A stretch of DNA of 64,000 nt, from positions 1 to 64,000 of the forward strand of contig DAOULH010000009.1 in the NCBI GenBank assembly GCA_034420475.1, read 5' to 3'. The DNA is from Bin87 sp034420475. GTDB taxonomy: Bacteria > Chloroflexota > Dehalococcoidia > Lucifugimonadales > UBA3495. The notes below the pieces were generated by a model. It was not told the origin of the DNA and did not search any database. It was given only the letters and a program-made list of their open reading frames with translations. Positions 46,862 through 53,455 of the stretch are shown here, piece by piece (the stretch's first letter is position 1; each line of letters begins with the position of its first letter). A program made the position numbers and the translations under genes.

Positions 46862-46884
46862 CGCGCCGGCGGAGGGCCGGCGCG
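46862..46884. promoter_or_regulatory. Perfect GC-rich palindrome upstream of the RraA-like gene
   Basis: CGCGCCGGC (46862-46870) and GCCGGCGCG (46876-46884) form a perfect 9-bp inverted repeat with a five-base spacer, about 30 bases before the preferred start. There is no T-run, so it is not a standard terminator; it may be an operator or an RNA leader hairpin. Confidence 0.4.
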
Positions 46885-46915
46885 TATAGTGTCAGTCATC
46901 TCCGGAGGATCCGCT

Positions 46916-47602
46916 TTGTATCAAACCGTAAGCGATGCCACCCTGCAGGCCCTGTCCAAAATCGACTCGCCCAGCATCTGCAACGCCATCGAGGGCTTCA
47001 ATTTCCGGCCCAAGAACGCCGGATTCATGATGCCGGAGATCAAGACCGTATTCCAGGAGTTTCCGCCCCTGGTGGGCTACGCGGTCACCGGGGTCATCTC
47101 CGCCAACCGGCCGGAGGGTCGCAGCGTTGCCCGCGAGGACTGGTGGGACCTGATCGTCTCGGTGCCTGAGCCCAGGTTCATTGTGCTGCACGACATCGAT
47201 AATCCGCCCATCGGCGCGTACTGGGGAGAGGTGCAGTCCAACATCCACAAGGCCCTGGGCGCCGTCGCCGTGGCGACCGATGGCACGGTCCGGGATCTGG
47301 ACGAAGTTCGCGCCCTGGGGTTCCAGTTCTTCGCGAAGGAAGTCTCCGTGTCCCACGCGTACGTCCACATGGTGGACATGGGGATTCCCATCGAGGTGGG
47401 AGGCTTGACGGTGCAAACCGGTGATCTGCTCCACGGCGACAAGCACGGCGTCACTAACATACCCTTCGAGCTCGCCGACCGCATCCCGGATATGGTCAGC
47501 ACCATCGCCGATTACGAGCAGAAGACCATCGGTCTCTGCCAATCGCCCGATTTCTCGCTGGACGCCCTGAAAGAGGTGGCCAAGATCACACGACCCTACT
47601 GA
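46916..47602 (+). CDS. RraA-like / 4-hydroxy-4-methyl-2-oxoglutarate aldolase family protein
   Basis: Protein of 228 residues from a TTG at 46916, which has GGAGG seven bases upstream; a longer frame starts at 46847 across the palindrome. Family blocks: DSPSICNAIEGF, TGVISAN, GEVQSNIHKALGAVAVATDGTVRD (key Arg-Asp at the end, metal and oxaloacetate-binding region) and VEVGGLTVQTGDLLHGDKHGV. In HMG/CHA aldolases the GxxxG and RD residues form the metal site; they appear present. It could be an aldolase/oxaloacetate decarboxylase or an RraA-type regulator. Confidence 0.85.
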   Translation: MYQTVSDATLQALSKIDSPSICNAIEGFNFRPKNAGFMMPEIKTVFQEFPPLVGYAVTGVISANRPEGRSVAREDWWDLIVSVPEPRFIVLHDIDNPPIGAYWGEVQSNIHKALGAVAVATDGTVRDLDEVRALGFQFFAKEVSVSHAYVHMVDMGIPIEVGGLTVQTGDLLHGDKHGVTNIPFELADRIPDMVSTIADYEQKTIGLCQSPDFSLDALKEVAKITRPY

Positions 47603-47611
47603 CCTGGTGCC

Positions 47612-48370
47612 ATGATAACTCCAAGCAAAATCCTTTCGGCAATTCTGCTCGGCGGCGTCGCGCTCCTGGCTTTCGCCGCCTGCAACCTCATCACGCCGCC
47701 TCCACTGGGCCAGCCCGAAGCGGCGCCGTCGCCCACGGCTGCGGCTGGCTCCGGATCCGCCCCGGCAACCGAGATCCCGCCAGCAACACGTATCACGAGC
47801 TCGTCCGACGGCGCATCGTCGCCGACCCCCGAAGTCGTCGTGTCCGGTGGCCGTTCCATCAAGCAATGGGCCTCTCCGCCAGCCATGTCCATTGACCCGG
47901 GGGCGTCCTACACCGCGGTCCTGAACACCACCGCCGGCGCCATCACCATTGAACTGTTGACCTCCGACGCGCCGAACACGGTCAACAATTTCGTGTTCCT
48001 GGCGCGCCAGGGTTTCTACGACAACGTCATCTTCCACCGCACCATACCCGGGTTCATGATCCAAGGCGGCGACCCCACGGGCACCGGCGCCGGCGGCCCC
48101 GGGTATCGCTTTGCCGACGAGCCGGTCAATCGTCCCTATTCGCGGGGCATCATGGCCATGGCCAACGCGGGCCCGAACACCAACGGCAGCCAGTTCTTCC
48201 TGATGCACGCCGACTATCCGCTGCCGCCGAACTACACCATCTTCGGGCAGGCGGTGGCCGGATTGGATACCATCGATACCATCGCGACCGCTCCCACCAA
48301 GGCAGGCGGTGAGGGTTCGGCCCCGGTGAACCCGGTGACCATTCAGAAGGTGGAGATCGTTGGCCCGTAG
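47612..48370 (+). CDS. Lipoprotein cyclophilin-type peptidyl-prolyl isomerase
   Basis: Predicted exported lipoprotein of 252 residues. The N-terminal signal ends in the lipobox LAFAAC (Cys24), followed by a Pro/Ser/Ala-rich linker to about residue 95, then a single-domain cyclophilin: AGAITIELLTSDAP, FHRTIPGFMIQGGDPTGTG, GIMAMANAGPNTNGSQFFL and YTIFGQAVAG. The catalytic Arg in FHRTIPGFM is present. It should act in protein folding outside the cytoplasmic membrane and would need LspA (23957-24565) for maturation. It lies 9 bp after the RraA-like gene. Confidence 0.93.
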   Translation: MITPSKILSAILLGGVALLAFAACNLITPPPLGQPEAAPSPTAAAGSGSAPATEIPPATRITSSSDGASSPTPEVVVSGGRSIKQWASPPAMSIDPGASYTAVLNTTAGAITIELLTSDAPNTVNNFVFLARQGFYDNVIFHRTIPGFMIQGGDPTGTGAGGPGYRFADEPVNRPYSRGIMAMANAGPNTNGSQFFLMHADYPLPPNYTIFGQAVAGLDTIDTIATAPTKAGGEGSAPVNPVTIQKVEIVGP

Positions 48371-48460
48371 CCTGCCGTTGGTAATTGGGCCAAATGGCAA
48401 TTGCGCCGAAAATGAACAGTCGGCGCCGGGCCACGATCCAACGCTTGCGAGGACCGTGTT

Positions 48461-49279
48461 ATGGCTTTTGAAACCCTGCTGTACGACGAGCAGGACGGCA
48501 TCGGCTACCTGACCCTCAACCGCCCGGACAAGCTCAACGCCCTGAGCCAGACCCTAATGGCCGAGTTCCGCGAGGCGCTGGAGGGCATCGAGGCGAACCC
48601 AGACGTGCGTGTCATCATCCTGACCGGCGCGGGCCGGGCCTTTTCCGCCGGTTTCGACATCGAGTCCGAGGCTGGCGGACCCGACGGCGAACCCCTGTCG
48701 GTTGACGGGCGCCGCTCCCGCCTCAAGTACAACATCGAGACCTTTCTGATGGTGTGGAACCTCAGCAAACCCGTCATCGCCGCGGTGAACGGTTACGCCC
48801 TGGGCGGCGCCTGCGAACTGGTGCAGGTCTGCGACGTCAAGATCGCGTCGGATCAGGCCATGCTGGGCGAGCCGGAAATCCGCCTGGGCTACGGCGCTCC
48901 TTTCCTGATCACGCCGTACTCGATCAACCTGGCGATGGCCAAAGAGATGATGCTCACCGGCGACATTGTCGACGCCCACGAAGCCGCCCGCCTGGGCATG
49001 GTCAACCGGGTGGTGCCCCACGATGACCTGTTGGCCGAGTGCGAGAGGGTGGCGCACAAAATCCGCAACATCCCCGCCATCGGCATCAAGACCACCAAGA
49101 TCTCGGTCAACCGCGCTTTGGAGTCGGCCGGGTTCCTCTCAGCCTTGAACCACAACCTGGAGCTGATGACCCAGTTCGACACGGCGGACACGCCGGAGCA
49201 CGCCGAGTTCTCCCGCATCCGCGCCGAACAGGGGTTGCGCGCCGCCCTGGCCTGGAACCGCGCCCGTTTCGAGAACTGA
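48461..49279 (+). CDS. Enoyl-CoA hydratase/isomerase family protein
   Basis: Crotonase-fold protein of 272 residues. Blocks: YLTLNRPDKLNALSQTL, oxyanion-hole segment GAGRAFSAGFDIESE, GYALGGACELVQVCDVKIAS with the second oxyanion Gly and Glu, and LGEPEIRLGYGAPF. It acts on an enoyl- or related acyl-CoA; hydratase, isomerase or decarboxylase chemistry cannot be separated by sequence alone. Together with the CoA-transferase, ligase, mutase and carboxylase it points to active acyl-CoA catabolism. Confidence 0.92.
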   Translation: MAFETLLYDEQDGIGYLTLNRPDKLNALSQTLMAEFREALEGIEANPDVRVIILTGAGRAFSAGFDIESEAGGPDGEPLSVDGRRSRLKYNIETFLMVWNLSKPVIAAVNGYALGGACELVQVCDVKIASDQAMLGEPEIRLGYGAPFLITPYSINLAMAKEMMLTGDIVDAHEAARLGMVNRVVPHDDLLAECERVAHKIRNIPAIGIKTTKISVNRALESAGFLSALNHNLELMTQFDTADTPEHAEFSRIRAEQGLRAALAWNRARFEN

Positions 49280-49759
49280 TCAGTCGTCGTTTCGCGAGTT
49301 TGAGCCGTTTCGCTCGACGAGACGCAAGACGGCGTCCAGCATGGCCTGCTGAGTGACGGCATTTTGGCGGCGTTCTTCACGGAATTCGTTAACCAATTCC
49401 GTGACCATCTGGATGGTTTCATGAGCCCGCTTGCGCTCATCCGCCAACTGCTGCTCGGCCTGTAGCCGCAGTTCGCGTTCCTCGTTGAGCATTCTGCGCA
49501 TCATATACCTGTCGTAACCTCCTTTGAGCGCGCCCACGGCCAGCGCGGCGCCCCCGGACTTCAGCAGGATTTCAACGTTGATGAAATGCGCGATGACGCC
49601 GAGATTGCACACGGCGTTAGCGGCGGCTGCGACTGTACACAGCGGCTTGGTGAAATACCAAACCAACCATACGGCGATCCCAGTGGCCAGACCCATGCAG
49701 ATGGGGACGGCCCAATCAGACGCGAAATCCCTGCTGCGCTGCCGGATTCTTTCGAGCAT
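49280..49759 (-). CDS. Hypothetical membrane protein with C-terminal coiled coil
   Basis: Protein of 159 residues, family unknown. Two hydrophobic segments (about 18-38 and 40-72) are followed by a charged coiled coil (MRRMLNEERELRLQAEQQL, EERRQNAVTQQAML). It ends exactly where the convergent enoyl-CoA hydratase gene ends. It is 3 bp downstream of the GarR-like gene on the same strand, so it is co-transcribed with it. Confidence 0.6.
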   Translation of the reverse strand: MLERIRQRSRDFASDWAVPICMGLATGIAVWLVWYFTKPLCTVAAAANAVCNLGVIAHFINVEILLKSGGAALAVGALKGGYDRYMMRRMLNEERELRLQAEQQLADERKRAHETIQMVTELVNEFREERRQNAVTQQAMLDAVLRLVERNGSNSRNDD

Positions 49760-49762
49760 TTA

Positions 49763-50659
49763 TCAGCCGCCGCGCTTCACCTCCACGTCGGCCATCTTCT
49801 CGATGAAGTGCAGGATGGCCGAGTGATCGGCATCCTGTTCGCCGTCGTTGACTAGCGAACCGAGCATCTGCTGCACCAGCGCGGTGACGGGCAGGGGCAC
49901 GTTGAGCTCGGTGGCCGTCTGCAGCACGTTGCGCAGGTCCTTCTGGTGCAGGCGGATGCGGAAGCCGGCCCGGAAGTTCCGGTCCAGCATCATCGGGCCC
50001 TTGGCCTCCATGACCGCGCTGCCGGCGAGGCCGCCCCGGATGGCGTTGAACACCCGCTCGGGGTCCACGCCGGCCTTCTGGGACAGCACCATGGCCTCGC
50101 TGAGGGCTTCGATGTTGGCGGCCACGATGATCTGGTTGGCCAGCTTGGTGATGTTGCCGGCGCCCACGTCGCCGGTGAGCACCACGTTGCCGCCCATGAC
50201 CTGCAACAGCGGCTCGCAGGCGTTGAATACGCCCTCGTCGCCGCCGACCATGATGGCCAGGGTGCCCGCGATGGCGCCGGGCTCGCCGCCGCTGACCGGA
50301 GCGTCCAGAAACTCAACGCCCCGGTCGGCGCAGGCAGCCCCGATCTTCTGGGACATGGACGGGGCGATGCTGCTCATGTCGATGATCACGGATCCCGGCT
50401 CGGCTCCTTCCAGTACGCCTTCCGGCCCCAGGATCGCCCGCTCGGAATCGGCCGAGTCGGGGAGCATGGTGATGGTCCGGGCGCTGCCCTTTGCTGCCCC
50501 CGCCGGCGACGACGACGCGGTGGCTCCTTCCGTTGCCAACTCTTCGACCGGCTCACCAACGATGTCGTACACGGTCAGCTCGTAACCTGCTGCCATCAGG
50601 TTGCGCGCCATCGGCTTGCCCATGATGCCCAATCCGACAAATCCAATCCGCTCTGCCAT
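49763..50659 (-). CDS. GarR/3-hydroxyisobutyrate dehydrogenase-family NAD(P)-dependent reductase
   Basis: Beta-hydroxyacid dehydrogenase, 298 residues. N-terminal Rossmann motif IGFVGLGIMGKPMARNLMAAG, substrate-binding DAPVSGGEPGA, and the catalytic Lys in GAGNITKLANQII. It would interconvert a 3-hydroxy acid and its semialdehyde, for example tartronate semialdehyde/glycerate or 3-hydroxyisobutyrate. A link to branched-chain C4 acids would fit the mutase cluster but is only suggestive. A minus-strand TATAAT lies 64 bases upstream. Confidence 0.92.
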   Translation of the reverse strand: MAERIGFVGLGIMGKPMARNLMAAGYELTVYDIVGEPVEELATEGATASSSPAGAAKGSARTITMLPDSADSERAILGPEGVLEGAEPGSVIIDMSSIAPSMSQKIGAACADRGVEFLDAPVSGGEPGAIAGTLAIMVGGDEGVFNACEPLLQVMGGNVVLTGDVGAGNITKLANQIIVAANIEALSEAMVLSQKAGVDPERVFNAIRGGLAGSAVMEAKGPMMLDRNFRAGFRIRLHQKDLRNVLQTATELNVPLPVTALVQQMLGSLVNDGEQDADHSAILHFIEKMADVEVKRGG

Positions 50660-50723
50660 TGCTCTTCCTCCGTCCTGGGTCCGCCATGCGGCGGACCCGG
50701 TTGATGTCTAACGCTGTCCAGGT

Positions 50724-50729
50724 ATTATA
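50724..50729 (-). promoter_or_regulatory. Predicted -10 element (TATAAT) of the GarR-like gene
   Basis: Perfect TATAAT on the minus strand in the 95-bp gap between two minus-strand genes, 64 bases before the start codon. Confidence 0.45.
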
Positions 50730-50754
50730 CCCGCCGCATCCCGTTGACCGGGGA

Positions 50755-51903
50755 TCACGCTCGGTCCAGCGCCAAGGCTGAGTCCACCTGCGCCAGGGCG
50801 TCGCCGATATCGGTTTCCAATATGTCTTGGAGCGTTGCAGTGGCAACCGTCGCCTGGCCTGACAGGTTTGCGATGAGCCGTACCTTCCGAGTTGCGGCGA
50901 TGCCGGCGGTCGCCAACGCAGCGGCGGTCTCCCGCCACGATTCGGCGTGCTCCGACCCCAGGACTACCGTCGCCCTGCCGTCGGCATGGGGCACCCCGTC
51001 GGCATCGCCAATGCGCTCCGCGGAGGCGCAGACGGCTTCCAGGGGCGAGATGCCGGCCAGTTCCAGGGCCAGCCGGTAGAAACCGGGCGCCGAGACCATC
51101 GAAACCTTGCCCACAGCCTCCTCCAGCTGGTGGATCAGGCCGGGCGCGGATTCCGCCGGGTCTCCCAATGTCACCACCATCGACCACAGGCCGGCCCGGA
51201 TGTCCCGTACCAGCCGGTTGACCAGCTCTTCCTGATTGTCCGGGCGCAGTTCCAGCTCCACCGAGCGGATCCACGGCCGGGCGACCGCCAGGGCTGCCTG
51301 AGTTCCGATGACGTAATCGGCGTTGGAAAGCAGCTCGCGGGTCGCCGTTGGTGCGCTGGCACGGTCGCCCGTTCCCAATCCGGCCACGGTCACGGCGCGC
51401 TCCGCCGACCGGAACGCGGTCACGTACTTTCGGGTTTCCACCACCTGCCGGGCGTGATTGCCCTCGTGTCCTGACACCCGTTCGATCAGGTCCAGCAGGG
51501 ACAGGGCAGGATAGTTGTTTTCGGGGTTGTACGGCGTGGCCGGCAGATCGAGTTGCTCTTCGGTCAATCCTGAAATGAGATTGCGGAACCGCCGGTAGTT
51601 GGCCTCCAGCTTGGCCACGTCGGCGGCGATGCGATCGGTGCGGGCGTCGAAGGCCGGCAGCATCTCCCGCTCGCCCGACGCGATCTGCTCCAACGCCTCC
51701 ACGAAACTCTCGGTGAGCAAGTGCTGCATCACCTCCCAGACCGACCAGCGCGAACCGAGGAACGCCTCGGTTTCGCTCAGGCCATCCAGGGCGTCCAGCA
51801 GCGCGGAGTGTCCGTCGTCCAGCCGTTGCAACGCCCGTTGTTGACGCTCGTGTGCGGACAGGATTTCTGAACCGGCATCAGTGGGCACGTCGTGGGAAAC
51901 CAT
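50755..51903 (-). CDS. DinB-like domain fused to a tetrapyrrole-methylase-like domain
   Basis: Protein of 382 residues with two parts. Residues about 15-165 form a DinB/DfsB four-helix bundle with a probable metal triad His61 (MQHLL), His146 and His150 (GHEGNHARQ). From residue 171, VTVAGLGTGDRAS begins a domain resembling the SAM-binding tetrapyrrole methylase (CobL/CbiE/MazG-associated) fold: LLSNADYVIGTQAAL, MVVTLGDPAES and VSMVSAPGFYRLALELAGISPLEA follow the expected order. Whether it still binds SAM is uncertain because the GDP motif reads LGDP. Both domain calls are by eye; the fusion is unusual. Confidence 0.65.
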   Translation of the reverse strand: MVSHDVPTDAGSEILSAHERQQRALQRLDDGHSALLDALDGLSETEAFLGSRWSVWEVMQHLLTESFVEALEQIASGEREMLPAFDARTDRIAADVAKLEANYRRFRNLISGLTEEQLDLPATPYNPENNYPALSLLDLIERVSGHEGNHARQVVETRKYVTAFRSAERAVTVAGLGTGDRASAPTATRELLSNADYVIGTQAALAVARPWIRSVELELRPDNQEELVNRLVRDIRAGLWSMVVTLGDPAESAPGLIHQLEEAVGKVSMVSAPGFYRLALELAGISPLEAVCASAERIGDADGVPHADGRATVVLGSEHAESWRETAAALATAGIAATRKVRLIANLSGQATVATATLQDILETDIGDALAQVDSALALDRA

Positions 51904-51999
51904 CGCAAATCACCTTCGAGTCTCTGTGCATTTTCGTTGGCGTAGCATTATGGCACATACCCCGGCGAGTTTCGGTTACGGAATCGGTTATCATTAACC

Positions 52000-52797
52000 A
52001 TGCGCGGAGAGAGTGTGCTGACCGACTTGAACATCCGCGCCGGGCAGACGGCGTCGGCGCAGCGCATGGATGCGTTGCTGACCGAACTCCGAACGCGTTC
52101 GGAGACGGCCGAGCTGTCGGCGACGCTCTATTTCCCCGGCGAGGCGGCGCGCGACGACTCCGCCATGTTGGCCCTGTCGCGGGACAGGAACCCAGACTCC
52201 TGGATCACGGTCCTGGAGCGGGCGGGCAGCCGGGTGTTGCGATCACCCACCGGCGTCGTCGCCTTTCGCGTTGGCAACGCGGGCCTGGCTGTTCTTCCTC
52301 CGTTTCCCCTGAACGACATGTGGACGGGGGACATCATTTACGACTGGCCCCTGCGGACGATGCTGTCGGCGGAGTTGACCATCGGCGTCGCACTGGTACG
52401 CCTGGGCCGCTACGCCATCGCGGTGTACGAGGGCCAACGCCTGGCCGTGTCCAAGACGGACACCCGCTACGTCAAGGGCAAGCATCACGCCGGGGGAACC
52501 TCGCAGCGCCGGTTCCAACGGGTCCGGGAAAACCAGATCCACCGGCTGTACGCGGAGGCGTCCGGCGTTCTGGATGCGCAGTGGCGGCCCTGGATGCACA
52601 AGTTGGACTACGTCGCGCTGGGCGGCGAAGCCGCGACGGTCAACGGTTTCCTCAAGGAGTGCCAGACGTTGTCCCGCCTTTCTCCGATAATCCTGGAGCG
52701 CCGCCTGGACGTGCGCGAGCCCAATCGCGCCTCCCTGGACGAGGTGGGGGCCATGCTGTACCAGTGCCGCCTGTATCCCCTGATCTGGCCGGAATGA
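52000..52797 (+). CDS. VLRF1-type release factor / peptidyl-tRNA hydrolase
   Basis: Protein of 265 residues resembling the bacterial relatives of eukaryotic Vms1/ANKZF1, which cleave peptidyl-tRNA on stalled large ribosomal subunits. The diagnostic block YVKGKHHAGGTSQRRFQR places GTSQRR at 166-171, with Gln169 in the position of the catalytic Gln, matching the GxxQ loop of VLRF1 domains rather than the GGQ of class I factors. Starts possible at ATG 52000 or GTG 52015; the latter has GGAG at better spacing and lies after a TATCAT box (51989). No ribosome-rescue partner gene is adjacent. Confidence 0.75.
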   Translation: MRGESVLTDLNIRAGQTASAQRMDALLTELRTRSETAELSATLYFPGEAARDDSAMLALSRDRNPDSWITVLERAGSRVLRSPTGVVAFRVGNAGLAVLPPFPLNDMWTGDIIYDWPLRTMLSAELTIGVALVRLGRYAIAVYEGQRLAVSKTDTRYVKGKHHAGGTSQRRFQRVRENQIHRLYAEASGVLDAQWRPWMHKLDYVALGGEAATVNGFLKECQTLSRLSPIILERRLDVREPNRASLDEVGAMLYQCRLYPLIWPE

Positions 52798-52841
52798 CGT
52801 CGGATATACCGCGATGGCGCGGTAATCGTGAGGTTGTAGAT

Positions 52842-53114
52842 ATGAGCGAAGTTAAAATCAGCGCCAGCGCCAGCATTGACCGGCAGATGTGGAATAAAGT
52901 GGAGGCGGTGCTGGAATGTCACTACCTCACTGTTTCCGACGCGCTTTACTTGCTGATGCAGAACATAGCCGACGAAGGGGATCTGCCTTTCTCCTGCGTC
53001 ATCCCCGGTCCGGAGACGATCGCGGCAATGGAAGCGGCGGAAAATGGATCCCTACCCACTTTCGATAGCGTGGCCGAACTGATGGCAGACCTGAATAGCG
53101 ATGAGGAGGATTAG
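52842..53114 (+). CDS. RelB/DinJ-family antitoxin, orphan
   Basis: Protein of 90 residues. The N-terminal ribbon-helix-helix pattern (VKISASASIDRQMWNKVEAVL, then LTVSDALYLLMQNIADEG) matches DinJ/RelB antitoxins, here shown by its key blocks. The C-terminal part, ETIAAMEAAENGSLPTFDSV, resembles the toxin-binding region of that family. No YafQ/RelE-like toxin follows; the next 340 bp are repeat-bearing non-coding DNA. So it is either an orphan antitoxin or a lost-toxin remnant. It begins 45 bp after the VLRF1 gene. Confidence 0.75.
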   Translation: MSEVKISASASIDRQMWNKVEAVLECHYLTVSDALYLLMQNIADEGDLPFSCVIPGPETIAAMEAAENGSLPTFDSVAELMADLNSDEED

Positions 53115-53151
53115 ACGAGCCAGTTCGTTCAGGGCAGAGGAGGAACAATTT

Positions 53152-53326
53152 GCATGGATGAACAGGATGAACGGGATAGTATTTGTTGGATGATGGAAAC
53201 CATCCCATAGCCGTAAGATGAATGCTCCCTTTACGCCATTAGGGCATTACAGCTGTCCGCTTCGACCCGGAACCACTATAGAGCAGGCATCAATTCAATC
53301 TTGTCCATCCTGTGCATCCATGTAAA
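53152..53326. repeat. ATGGATG-type dispersed inverted repeat, diverged copy
   Basis: Left arm TGCATGGATGAACAGGATG and right arm CATCCTGTGCATCCATGTAA, an imperfect inverted pair about 135 bases apart. The same arms occur as a tighter element at 58769-58890. Confidence 0.65.
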
Positions 53327-53439
53327 TTCCCGGATCTCGACAAACTGGGTACGCGTGAGGGATATGAACTTCTTGAACCGGCGCGTCTCGGTTCGCATAG
53401 TGAAATCGGATTGTGATGCTAAGCCGTGATTGGCTCCGG

Positions 53440-53448
53440 TGCTATAAT
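53440..53448 (+). promoter_or_regulatory. Predicted extended -10 (TGC-TATAAT) of mutS2
   Basis: TGCTATAAT ends seven bases before the mutS2 ATG (53456), so transcription would start at or next to the start codon, suggesting a leaderless message. Confidence 0.5.
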
Positions 53449-53455
53449 TCCAGGC

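Larger units (their letters stand above)
46458..46915. other. Non-coding region with two tandem dispersed repeats
   Basis: The 458-bp gap is almost entirely filled by two repeat copies (46504-46606 and 46629-46811) and a GC-rich palindrome (46862-46884). No coding or RNA gene was seen. Confidence 0.7.
53115..53455. other. Non-coding region with ATGGATG-type repeat and mutS2 promoter
   Basis: The 341-bp gap holds an imperfect inverted repeat pair (TGCATGGATGAACAGGATG at 53152-53170 and CATCCTGTGCATCCATGTAA near 53306-53326) and the mutS2 promoter-like box. No toxin gene is found after the RelB-like antitoxin. Confidence 0.6.
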
